31,698 bases of DNA, taken from assembly GCA_934364805.1 (NCBI GenBank), contig CAKRMH010000025.1, positions 1 to 31,698 on the forward strand, written 5' to 3'. Both the position numbers and the translations under genes were made by a program. Below, in pieces: positions 8,402 through 16,579 of this stretch. The DNA is from an uncultured Lachnospiraceae bacterium (GTDB lineage Bacteria > Bacillota > Clostridia > Lachnospirales > Lachnospiraceae). Position 1 is the stretch's first letter; each line of letters starts with the position of its first letter. The notes under the pieces are model-generated. The model made no database searches and had not been told where the DNA came from. It saw only the letters and a program-made list of their open reading frames with translations.

Positions 8402-8826
8402 TTCATCTGTTCCTCCATATTTTTTTCACATTGATCCATAATCTGCTGGACAATCTGGATCTGTTCTCTGGAAACTCCTGCAAACATCGTTTCGAAAATA
8501 TCACGCTGCTTTGCAGCAAGTCTTTTTGCAATGCCCTGACCGGAAGAAGTAAGGTTCAACCGGCGGATCTTGCGGCTGTCTGCATCGGCGGAGCTGACAA
8601 GAAACCCTTTCTTTTCGAGAAGCCGGATTCCGTTGGAGGCATTGGATTTTGCGATCCCGCGGAGATTGCACAGATCCCGTGCGACATTATTCTCCGGATT
8701 ATTATGCAGAAACAGCAGAATATCGATCTCAAGCTGCGACAGGTCAAGTTCTTTTGCGAGATCATGAAAAGACCAGTTGTAAAAGGTTTTTATTTTCTGG
8801 GTATGCGCAATCCATTCCTGCGCCAT
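8386..8826 (-). CDS. MarR-family transcriptional regulator
   Basis: This is a 146-residue winged-helix regulator of the MarR family. The DNA-binding region (about residues 29-90) includes SQLEIDILLFLHNNPENNV, the recognition segment IAKSNASNGIRLLEKKGFL, and the wing with the hallmark DADSRKIRRLNLT. An AAGGG element lies before the ATG. It heads a two-gene operon with the TauE/SafE permease. A perfect 20-bp palindrome over its own promoter (8850-8869) is the obvious binding site, so it is probably autorepressed and induced by a small molecule that the permease exports or imports. Confidence 0.9.
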   Translation of the reverse strand: MAQEWIAHTQKIKTFYNWSFHDLAKELDLSQLEIDILLFLHNNPENNVARDLCNLRGIAKSNASNGIRLLEKKGFLVSSADADSRKIRRLNLTSSGQGIAKRLAAKQRDIFETMFAGVSREQIQIVQQIMDQCEKNMEEQMKWNFL

Positions 8827-8849
8827 GTTTCATCCCTTCTTTCTGTAAT

Positions 8850-8886
8850 ATAGTTATAATTATAACTATTTTGCGTCAAACGTCAA
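8850..8886 (-). promoter_or_regulatory. MarR promoter with perfect 20-bp palindromic operator
   Basis: Reading the minus strand, TTGACG (8886-8881), a 16-base spacer and TATAAT (8864-8859) form a good sigma-A promoter. The palindrome ATAGTTATAATTATAACTAT (8850-8869) is perfect over 20 bp and covers the whole -10 box. Its size and symmetry fit MarR-family operators. Binding there would block RNA polymerase. Confidence 0.78.
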
Positions 8887-8945
8887 TTCCGGGATTTTAA
8901 ATTTCATAAAAAATGTACCTGCAATGTGCGAAAAGACTAGGTCAT

Positions 8946-8979
8946 GAATCTGACATTTTCAGGAATAATCTTGTATATT
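8946..8979 (+). promoter_or_regulatory. Promoter of the GH94 operon with AraC-type motif
   Basis: GAATCTGACATTTT (8946-8959) is identical to a 14-mer in the ABC-importer promoter (14982-14995). The motif includes CTGACA (8950-8955), a -35-like box, 18 bases before TATATT (8974-8979). A second TCTGACA occurs at 8980-8986, exactly 31 bp downstream of the first, which is three helical turns and a spacing seen with AraC-type activators. Another possible -10, TATAGT, lies at 8998-9003. The site is assigned to the AraC gene at 14198-14938 by sharing, not by experiment. Confidence 0.55.
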
Positions 8980-9061
8980 TCTGACAGGATAAAAAGCTAT
9001 AGTATAGGCGAAACAGAGATATACAGTTGAAAACGGAAAATGAAAGAATGGAGCATGAAAT

Positions 9062-11476
9062 ATGAAATATGGATATTTTGATGATGAAAAAAAAGAATAT
9101 GTGATTACAAGACCGGATACTCCGGCACCATGGGTCAACTATCTCGGTTCACCGGAATATGGTGCAATTGTATCCAATAATGCAGGCGGTTACAGTTTTG
9201 CAAAATCGGGAGCAAATGGACGGATATTAAGATATGTATTTAACCAGTTTGACGAGCCGGGAAGATATATTTATATCAGAGACAATGAAAGCCGGGATTT
9301 CTGGTCTGCATCCTGGCAGCCGGTCGGAAAGGACTTAAGCGAATACAAAAGTGAGTGTCACCATGGAACTGCATATACGAAAATGATGGCCGATTACAGT
9401 GGAATTCATTCAGAAGTCAGATATTATGTTCCGCTGGGAAAATCATATGAGGTATGGAGTCTCGCAATTACGAATGATACAGATAAGGTAAGAAGCGTAA
9501 ACGTGACCGGATATGCAGAGTTTACCAATAACAGCAATTATGAGCAGGATCAGGTAAATTTACAGTATTCCCAGTTTATTACAAAGAGTGTATTTCACGA
9601 CAATCGTGTACGTCAGATGATCCATGCAAACCTTGATCAGATCGAAAATGGGAAAGAAGTTGACAATAAGATCGTAGTGAACCGGTTTTTTGGACTTGCA
9701 GGTGCAGAAGTCCAGAGCTGGTGCGGGGATAAAGAAGAATTTCTTGGAAGATATCACGGTTACGGTAATCCGCAGGGCGTAATAAACGGAAAATTGAATA
9801 ATCAGGGAAATTATAATGAGAACGGATGCGGAGCATTGACTACAGTACTTTCGATTGCTCCGGGTGAGACGAAAGAGATCGCATTTCTTGTTGGAATGAA
9901 AGATGATGCAGAAGCAGGAGAGATTGTAGCATCTTATACGGATACAGCATCCGTATGTAAGGAAGAACTCGAAGAACTTATTTCTTACTGGCATAAACAG
10001 CTGTCTCACTTCCAGGTAAAAACACCAAGTCCGGAGTTTGATACCATGATCAATACATGGAATGCGTATAACTGCTTTATGACATTTATCTGGTCACGTG
10101 CGGCATCTTTTACTTATTGTGGACTGCGAAACGGATATGGATATCGCGATACGGTACAGGATATTCAGGGGGTGATCCATCTTGCACCGGAGATGGCAGT
10201 CGAGAAGATCCGGTTTATGCTTTCTGCACAGGTAGATAACGGTGGAGGGCTTCCACTTGTTAAGTTCACACACGATCCTGGTCATGAGGACACGCCGGAT
10301 GATGCATCTTATGTACAGGAAACCGGTCATCCGGCATATCGCGCAGATGATGCACTGTGGCTGTTCCCAACGGTATATAAATATGTATCAGAGACCGGAA
10401 ATGTGGACTTTATTGATGAAGTAATACCATTTGCCAATAAGGATGAAGGAACGGTATATGAGCATTTGAAGCGGGCGATTGATTTTTCCATGAATCATCT
10501 TGGAAAACATGGTATGCCAGCAGGACTATATGCGGACTGGAATGATTGTTTACGCCTTGGAAAGGATGGGGAATCTACATTTGTTGCATTGCAGTTTTAT
10601 TATGCAATGACGATTTTAAAAGAGTTTGCAGCATATAAAAAAGATGAAAGCTATATTGGATATCTGAATGAATGCCAGAAAAATCTTGGAAAATTGATAC
10701 AGGATCTTTGCTGGAACGAAGATCGTTTCATCCGTGGATTTACAGAAAATGGAGAAGTGATCGGAAAACGTGACGATCCGGAGGCAAATATGTGGTTAAA
10801 TCCACAGAGCTGGGCGGTAATCAGTGGACTTGCAGATGAAAAACAGGGCAATCTTGCATTGCAGCAGGTATATGACCGCTTAAATACGGAATACGGCGCA
10901 ATTCTTATGGATCCTCCATATCATGCGCATGCGTTTGATGGAGCACTTGCAGTAATTTACAATGCAGGAACCAAGGAAAATGCAGGTATTTTTTCACAGT
11001 CACAGGGGTGGATCATACTTGCAGAAGCACTTCGCGGACATGGAGAACGTGCATTTGAATATTTTATGGAAAATGCACCGGCGGCACAGAATGACAGGGC
11101 TGAGATCCGCAGACTGGAGCCATATTGCTATGGACAGTTTACAGAAGGAAAGGCAAGTCCAAATTTTGGACGTTCCCATGTACACTGGCTCACCGGAACA
11201 GCATCTACTGTGATGGTAGGCTGTGTGGAAGGAATTCTTGGCATGCGTCCGGATTTCTATGGACTTCATATTGCACCATCTGTTCCGAAAGCGTGGGATG
11301 AATTCGAAATTGATAAAGATTTCCGTGGCTGTCACTTACATATTACGGTAAAAAATCCGAATCATGCTGAATCCGGATGTAAAAAGCTTCTGGTTAACGG
11401 ACAGGAGCTGGAAGGAAATTATATTCCGGAAGAAATCTTAACAGCAGAGACAGCAGTTGAACTGTATCTTTCATAA
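9062..11476 (+). CDS. GH94 disaccharide phosphorylase (cellobiose/chitobiose phosphorylase type)
   Basis: This 804-residue protein is collinear with GH94 phosphorylases such as cellobiose phosphorylase and N,N'-diacetylchitobiose phosphorylase. These split a beta-linked disaccharide with phosphate to give a sugar-1-phosphate and a free sugar in the cytoplasm. The N-terminal block MKYGYFDDEKKEYVITRPDT and the WVNYLG and GGYSF motifs mark the beta-sandwich. The (alpha/alpha)6 catalytic part carries GYRDTVQD (360-367), ADWND (491-495, containing the general acid Asp) and HWLTGTAST near the end. The length is that of cellobiose phosphorylases. Whether the acceptor is glucose or N-acetylglucosamine cannot be settled; the neighbouring second GH94 and importer suggest beta-glucosides. 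GGAG lies 8 bases before the ATG. Confidence 0.85.
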   Translation: MKYGYFDDEKKEYVITRPDTPAPWVNYLGSPEYGAIVSNNAGGYSFAKSGANGRILRYVFNQFDEPGRYIYIRDNESRDFWSASWQPVGKDLSEYKSECHHGTAYTKMMADYSGIHSEVRYYVPLGKSYEVWSLAITNDTDKVRSVNVTGYAEFTNNSNYEQDQVNLQYSQFITKSVFHDNRVRQMIHANLDQIENGKEVDNKIVVNRFFGLAGAEVQSWCGDKEEFLGRYHGYGNPQGVINGKLNNQGNYNENGCGALTTVLSIAPGETKEIAFLVGMKDDAEAGEIVASYTDTASVCKEELEELISYWHKQLSHFQVKTPSPEFDTMINTWNAYNCFMTFIWSRAASFTYCGLRNGYGYRDTVQDIQGVIHLAPEMAVEKIRFMLSAQVDNGGGLPLVKFTHDPGHEDTPDDASYVQETGHPAYRADDALWLFPTVYKYVSETGNVDFIDEVIPFANKDEGTVYEHLKRAIDFSMNHLGKHGMPAGLYADWNDCLRLGKDGESTFVALQFYYAMTILKEFAAYKKDESYIGYLNECQKNLGKLIQDLCWNEDRFIRGFTENGEVIGKRDDPEANMWLNPQSWAVISGLADEKQGNLALQQVYDRLNTEYGAILMDPPYHAHAFDGALAVIYNAGTKENAGIFSQSQGWIILAEALRGHGERAFEYFMENAPAAQNDRAEIRRLEPYCYGQFTEGKASPNFGRSHVHWLTGTASTVMVGCVEGILGMRPDFYGLHIAPSVPKAWDEFEIDKDFRGCHLHITVKNPNHAESGCKKLLVNGQELEGNYIPEEILTAETAVELYLS

Positions 11477-11498
11477 TTAATGACAAAAGGAGTTATAC

Positions 11499-14216
11499 AT
11501 GAAACAGATTGAATTTCAGGATAAAAACGGAACATTTATGATTCACAACCCAGAAAATTATACGGGATTATATCTGCCTCTTGCCGGGGAACGTGGTTTG
11601 AAATCAAGCATTACACCTGTTCTTGGCGGCGACAGCAAAACAGATCAGAACCATTTCCTTTTGGAACCGGTCAGTATTGAAAACCTGCATAATAATCGTA
11701 ACACCAGAAATTTCTGGTGCCGTGTAAAAGGAAAAGGATACTGGTCTGTATGCGGCAATTCCGCAGAACAGGAGCTTGCCCGATTTGCCGGAGAACAGGA
11801 AGAAAGCACACTGGAAGCCGGTTTTATGTGGCAGAAGCTTACAAGAACTTCAAATAAATATGGATTAAAAGCACAAACCACTTCTTTCGTGACTGTGGAT
11901 GGCAGTATGGAGGTTATGCTTGTTGAACTGATAAATATTGCAGAAGAGGAGCTGGAACTCACACCAATCGCTGCAATTCCGGTTTATGGAAGAAGCGCTG
12001 ACAATATCAGAGACCACAGGCATGTTACTTCTCTGCTTCACAGGATTCAAACCACAGAATACGGGGTGGAGGTGAAACCGGTGCTTTCTTTTGACGAGAG
12101 GGGGCATCAGAAAAATGAGACAACTTATTTTGTATATGGATCTGAAGAAGATGGGCAAAGACCAGAGGCATTTTATCCTACGGTTCCGCAATTTATCGGA
12201 GAAGGAGGTTCTTTTTTGATTCCTGAGGCTGTACGTACGGAAAAAGCAGGAACTTTGGCAGGTCAGCGGATGCAAGGAAAAGAAGCGGTTGGAGCAATTC
12301 GTTATCAGAATGTGACACTTATGCCAGGAGATACAAAACGATATATTGTACTTGCCGGAATAACAGAACAGGAAGACGGTGCAGAACAGACCGCAGCTTC
12401 ATGTCGTACATTGGAACAGGCAGAGAAGGCTTTTTCAGAGGTGAAAAAACACTGGACAGAAAAAGTCAATGTAGATTTTGAGACCGGAGATAAGGAGGTT
12501 GACAATTATCTGAAATGGATCTGTTTTCAGCCTGTTTTAAGAAGAATCTATGGATGCTCATTCCTTCCGTATCATGATTACGGAAAAGGTGGGCGCGGAT
12601 GGAGAGATCTGTGGCAGGATTGTCTGGCGCTTCTGATCATGGAGCCATCCGTTGTACGGCAGATGATCGTTGATAACTATGGTGGCGTTCGCATTGATGG
12701 AACAAATGCTACAATCATTGGTGAAAAGCAGGGGGAATTCATTGCAGACCGTAATAATATTACAAGAGTATGGATGGATCACGCATTCTGGCCGTTTGTC
12801 ACAACAAAGCTTTATATTGATCAGACCGGAGATATGGAGATACTGTTTGAAAAAATCCCATATTTTAAAGATCTTCAGTCATGCCGCGGAACTGCACATG
12901 ACGAGCTGTGGAACAGCGGATATGGACAAAAACAGCGTACGGAATCGGGAGAAGTTTATTTTGGAAGCATGCTGGAGCACATTCTTTTACAGAATCTCTG
13001 TGCTTTTTATGATGTTGGAGAGCATAACGAAATGCGTCTTCATGGAGCAGACTGGAATGACGCACTGGATATGGCATGGGAAAAAGGAGAAAGTGTGGCA
13101 TTCACCTGTGCCTATGCAGGTAATCTGAAAGATATTGCAAAAATCTGCAGAGAGCTGGAAAACCGGACTGGAATTAGTAAGATCGAGATTGCAAAAGAGA
13201 TGGAATATCTTCTGTCCGATGGTAAAGAACTTTATGATGACCCGATGAAAAAACAGAAATTGCTGAAAGCATATTCAGACTGTTGTGCACATAATATCAC
13301 AGGACATACCGTAATATTGAGACTGGATCAGGTTGCAGACAATCTTGAAGAAAAAGCAGACTGGATGATGAAACATATCCGTGAACAGGAATGGGTTGCA
13401 GATCAGAATGATGCAGGATGGTTTAATAGTTATTATGATAATCATGGGAGGGCAGTTGAACTTTGCAAAGATCAGGATGTACGTATGATGCTGACAGGAC
13501 AGGTGTTTGCAATCATGAGTGGTACGGCAGAACCAGATCAGACGAAGGCAATTATAAAGAGTGCAGATCGTTATTTGTTCGATGAAAAAGCTGGAGGATA
13601 TCGCCTGAATACAGATTTTAAAGAAGAAAAATTTGATCTGGGACGTATGTTTGGATTTGCTTACGGAGAAAAAGAAAACGGAGCAGTATTTTCACATATG
13701 GCCGTTATGTACGCAAATGCACTTTATAAACAGGGATATGCCAAGGAAGGGTATAAAGTGTTGAAAACCCTGCTGGATGCTGCGATGCGTGTGGAAAATA
13801 GCGTTATGTATCCGGGAATCCCGGAATATTTTGATAATGACGGAAGAGGACTTTACGCATATCTGACAGGTGCGGCAAGCTGGTATATGCTTACAATGAT
13901 CACCTCTGCCTATGGTGTTTACGGCGAACTTGGAGATCTGGTGATTGCGCCTGCTCTTATGCCGGAACAGTTTGACGAAACCGGAGATGCAGCACTTCAC
14001 ATAAAATTTGCAGGTAAGAAATTTGATATTTTCATTCATAATCCGGAAAAACGTATGCCGGATCAGGTGAAAATCCAGAAGGCGCAGTGCGATGGAACAG
14101 ATATGGAGGCAGGTAGCGAAAAAAGTGCACGTCTATCAAAAGCAGCAATCGACGCACTACCTTCTGGAAAAAACCACAGAATTGACTTGACAATTTCCTA
14201 CCACATGGACCTATAA
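11499..14216 (+). CDS. GH94 phosphorylase, about 900-residue type (laminaribiose-phosphorylase-like)
   Basis: This is a 905-residue GH94-type enzyme, longer than and divergent from its upstream partner. It keeps a long N-terminal beta-sandwich region, the phosphorylase signature GRGWRDLWQD (365-374), the catalytic-acid motif ADWND (517-521) and a C-terminal YLTGAASW. Its size matches the approximately 910-residue laminaribiose phosphorylases, which act on beta-1,3-linked glucose disaccharide, rather than the approximately 810-residue cellobiose type. The pair could thus handle the beta-1,3 and beta-1,4 links of mixed-linkage glucan oligosaccharides. That assignment is an inference from length and context. 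AAAAGGAG precedes the start, and only 22 bp separate it from the first GH94. Its end overlaps the convergent AraC gene by 19 bp. Confidence 0.75.
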   Translation: MKQIEFQDKNGTFMIHNPENYTGLYLPLAGERGLKSSITPVLGGDSKTDQNHFLLEPVSIENLHNNRNTRNFWCRVKGKGYWSVCGNSAEQELARFAGEQEESTLEAGFMWQKLTRTSNKYGLKAQTTSFVTVDGSMEVMLVELINIAEEELELTPIAAIPVYGRSADNIRDHRHVTSLLHRIQTTEYGVEVKPVLSFDERGHQKNETTYFVYGSEEDGQRPEAFYPTVPQFIGEGGSFLIPEAVRTEKAGTLAGQRMQGKEAVGAIRYQNVTLMPGDTKRYIVLAGITEQEDGAEQTAASCRTLEQAEKAFSEVKKHWTEKVNVDFETGDKEVDNYLKWICFQPVLRRIYGCSFLPYHDYGKGGRGWRDLWQDCLALLIMEPSVVRQMIVDNYGGVRIDGTNATIIGEKQGEFIADRNNITRVWMDHAFWPFVTTKLYIDQTGDMEILFEKIPYFKDLQSCRGTAHDELWNSGYGQKQRTESGEVYFGSMLEHILLQNLCAFYDVGEHNEMRLHGADWNDALDMAWEKGESVAFTCAYAGNLKDIAKICRELENRTGISKIEIAKEMEYLLSDGKELYDDPMKKQKLLKAYSDCCAHNITGHTVILRLDQVADNLEEKADWMMKHIREQEWVADQNDAGWFNSYYDNHGRAVELCKDQDVRMMLTGQVFAIMSGTAEPDQTKAIIKSADRYLFDEKAGGYRLNTDFKEEKFDLGRMFGFAYGEKENGAVFSHMAVMYANALYKQGYAKEGYKVLKTLLDAAMRVENSVMYPGIPEYFDNDGRGLYAYLTGAASWYMLTMITSAYGVYGELGDLVIAPALMPEQFDETGDAALHIKFAGKKFDIFIHNPEKRMPDQVKIQKAQCDGTDMEAGSEKSARLSKAAIDALPSGKNHRIDLTISYHMDL

Positions 14217-14938
14217 TATTTATTGCGGTATTTCTTTGGTGTCAGTCCGGTATAGCTCTCAAAGATCTGGATGAAATGGCTCTGGGATGAAAAAGACAGG
14301 TAGTTTGCAATATCGACAATCGGCTTGTCAGAATAACGCAGAAGATGCGTCGCTTTTTCAATTTTTTTTTCACGGATGTAATCACTTAAGGAAACACCAA
14401 GATTCTGTTTGAAAACACGTGAAAGATAATTCTCAGAAAGACCGGTGTGTTCTGCGAGCACGGCAATGGTAATGCGTTCCTTGATATGGCTGTAAATGTA
14501 ATCAACGCATTGCATGACAGGTTTTGACAAAATGGAACTTTTTTTCTGAAGAATCATTTTTCCAGTGAAATCCTTTGACATTTCATGATGCAGATCGGCA
14601 ACCTGGCGGATGGTAGTGCAGGTGTCCATTTTTAAAATATAGAAATCGCTCAGACGGTAAGCCTGTTCCGGCTCAAGACCTCCATCAATACAGTAACGGG
14701 TCACCATTGCCGTTGTGACAACAAAATGATATTTGATGTTCGTAAGCGGATTTCTGGACAGGATACCAGTTCCTTTTAAATCAATGAAAGCATCCTGTTT
14801 ACAGTTTTGGATCACAGCATCCATATCTCCGGTTTTTACAGCATTATAAAATGAATATTCGATATTTGGCGAGCGGTGCTGTGTCTCCAGCTCGCTATTT
14901 TCAAGTTCTGTATGAAACCATTCTTTTGTATGTTCCAT
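14198..14938 (-). CDS. AraC-family transcriptional regulator
   Basis: This is a 246-residue regulator with a C-terminal AraC-type double helix-turn-helix (about 143-243). The first helix pair includes ITIAVLAEHTGLSENYLSRV, the second IVDIANYLSFSSQSHFIQIF, ending GLTPKKYRNKY. The N-terminal approximately 130 residues are not a clear cupin; the tract YCIDGGLEPEQAYRLSDFYI resembles the sensing region of other Firmicute AraC regulators. ATG 14938 is preferred over the longer frame (to 15076) because AAGGAG precedes it and the extra residues have no family-like content. It sits between the GH94 genes and the importer, both of whose promoters share a 14-bp motif, so it is the likely activator of both. 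It reads divergently from the importer. Confidence 0.88.
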   Translation of the reverse strand: MEHTKEWFHTELENSELETQHRSPNIEYSFYNAVKTGDMDAVIQNCKQDAFIDLKGTGILSRNPLTNIKYHFVVTTAMVTRYCIDGGLEPEQAYRLSDFYILKMDTCTTIRQVADLHHEMSKDFTGKMILQKKSSILSKPVMQCVDYIYSHIKERITIAVLAEHTGLSENYLSRVFKQNLGVSLSDYIREKKIEKATHLLRYSDKPIVDIANYLSFSSQSHFIQIFESYTGLTPKKYRNKYYRSMW

Positions 14939-14955
14939 GGTATCACTCCTTATGT

Positions 14956-15015
14956 ATGTCAGAATAGTGTTATTATGACACGAATCTGACATTTTTACAA
15001 TTGATTTAATATAAT
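14956..15015 (+). promoter_or_regulatory. Importer promoter with AraC-type inverted sites
   Basis: CTGACA (14986-14991) and TATAAT (15010-15015) with an 18-base spacer form the promoter for the ABC importer. The -35 lies inside GAATCTGACATTTT (14982-14995), identical to the GH94 operon promoter. An inverted partner, ATGTCAGAAT (14956-14965), matches AATCTGACAT (14983-14992) in 9 of 10 positions after a 17-base gap. The site lies between divergent genes, so it could serve both importer activation and AraC autoregulation. The remaining gap to 15130 is leader sequence ending in a GGGAGG ribosome binding site. Confidence 0.6.
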
Positions 15016-15129
15016 AAAGCGTTACATTCGGGTAATATATGACTTGTAAATGAGATGTACGGATCGAAAAAACCAAAAGGAATTAAGAAACGTAATCTCA
15101 ATCATATTTATAAAGGGAGGAAATGAAAT

Positions 15130-16512
15130 ATGAAGCGTAGAGCAATCAGTTTGTTATTGACCGTTGCAATGGGGGTTACATTGTTTGCGGGATGTGGCAG
15201 TGCATCAAAAGGATCCGGTGATGGAGCCGATGCATCGGAAGGAAAGGTAATCAACATTTATTCATGGAACGACGAGTTCCGCCAGAGATTAGAGGCTGTT
15301 TATCCAGAAGTAAAAGAGACTTCGGATGATGGCACGGTAACAACGTTAAATGATGGAACAGAGATTCACTGGATCATCAATCCAAATCAGGATGGTGTAT
15401 ATCAGCAGAAATTAGATGAAGCATTAGGACGTCAGGCTGATGCGGCTGCAGATGATAAGGTAGATATCTTCTTATCTGAGACAGACTATGTATTTAAATA
15501 CACAGATGCAGCAGCAGATGTGGCAATGCCTCTGAAAGACCTTGGAATCGACTGCGATAAAGAATTTGCAGATCAGTATGATTTTACAAGAACAACTGCT
15601 TCTGATGCGGATGGAGTACAGAGAGGTTCTACATGGCAGTGTTGTCCGGGACTTTTGGTATACCGACGTGATATTGCAAAGGATGTATTCGGAACTGACA
15701 ATCCGGAAGCAGTAGGCGAGAAAGTAAAAGACTGGGATACCATCAAACAGACAGCAGCAGAATTAAAAGAAAAAGGATACTATACATTTGCTTCTTATGC
15801 AGATACATTCCGTTTGTATGGAAACAGCATTGACGATTCATGGGTTGAGCCGGACGGAGATCAGGTAAATGTAGACCAGAAGATTATGAACTGGGTAGAC
15901 GATTCTAAAGAATGGCTGGATAACGGATATCTTGATGCGAACATCAAAGGCCAATGGAATGATGACTGGAACAAAGCGATGGGTTCCCAGTCAAAAGTAT
16001 TCGCATTCCTGTTCCCAGCATGGGGGATTGATTTTACACTGAAACCAAACTGGGATGGTGCTGATGGATCATGGGCTGTTACAACTCCTCCACAGGAATA
16101 CAACTGGGGTGGCTCTTACATCCATGCTGCTACCGGAACAGATAATTCGGAACATGTAAAAGACATTATTCTTGCTATGACGGCAGACAAAGATAATTTG
16201 TTAAAGATTTCCAAAGAGTACTCTGATTTCACAAACACAAAATCAGGAATGCAGGAAGCTGCCATGGATGATGCAACCTATGCATCAGACTTCCTTGGGG
16301 GACAGAATCCATTTGCATACTTTGCACCAGTTGCTGAGAATATTAAGATTGCACCGCTTTCATCTTACGATCAGGGATGCGTTGAACTGATCCAGAATTC
16401 CTTCAGCGATTACTTACAGGGTAATGTAGACTTTGATAAAGCTAAGACAAACTTTGAGACATCCATTGAAGAACGTTATCCGGATATCAAACAAGTTAAT
16501 TGGCCAGAATAA
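15130..16512 (+). CDS. CUT1 ABC importer sugar-binding lipoprotein (SBP1)
   Basis: This 460-residue extracellular substrate-binding protein has a lipoprotein signal peptide (residues 1-22, lipobox LFAGC with lipidated Cys at about 22), a flexible Gly/Ser/Asp linker, then a type I/II periplasmic-binding fold of the oligosaccharide (MalE-like) group. It captures the sugar and delivers it to the two permeases just downstream. Aromatic-rich stretches (TWQCCPG, NGYLDANIKGQWNDDW, PAWGIDFTLKPNW, YNWGGSY) are likely sugar-stacking residues. The substrate is inferred to be a beta-glucoside oligosaccharide from the GH94 genes and the shared promoter motif. A clear paralogue, SBP2, lies at 18540. Confidence 0.88.
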   Translation: MKRRAISLLLTVAMGVTLFAGCGSASKGSGDGADASEGKVINIYSWNDEFRQRLEAVYPEVKETSDDGTVTTLNDGTEIHWIINPNQDGVYQQKLDEALGRQADAAADDKVDIFLSETDYVFKYTDAAADVAMPLKDLGIDCDKEFADQYDFTRTTASDADGVQRGSTWQCCPGLLVYRRDIAKDVFGTDNPEAVGEKVKDWDTIKQTAAELKEKGYYTFASYADTFRLYGNSIDDSWVEPDGDQVNVDQKIMNWVDDSKEWLDNGYLDANIKGQWNDDWNKAMGSQSKVFAFLFPAWGIDFTLKPNWDGADGSWAVTTPPQEYNWGGSYIHAATGTDNSEHVKDIILAMTADKDNLLKISKEYSDFTNTKSGMQEAAMDDATYASDFLGGQNPFAYFAPVAENIKIAPLSSYDQGCVELIQNSFSDYLQGNVDFDKAKTNFETSIEERYPDIKQVNWPE

Positions 16513-16513
16513 A

Positions 16514-16560
16514 AAGCTGATTTGCGGGGCGTAAATGTTTATGCTCCGCATAACCAGCTT
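16514..16560 (+). promoter_or_regulatory. Long intercistronic hairpin between SBP1 and permease genes
   Basis: The 47 bases just after the SBP1 stop codon form a long imperfect stem of about 20 pairs. AAGCTG pairs with CAGCTT at the ends, and the inner arms run GCGGGGC against GCTCCGC. No U-tract follows, so it is not a classic terminator. Such hairpins after a binding-protein gene usually protect the upstream message and lower expression of the permeases. Confidence 0.65.
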
Positions 16561-16579
16561 GATAGAAAGGAAAAGTTTC

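Noticed and set aside
14939..15076. N-terminal extension of the AraC gene
   Set aside because: It would overlap the importer promoter motif; the ATG at 14938 has AAGGAG and the extension lacks family-like sequence.
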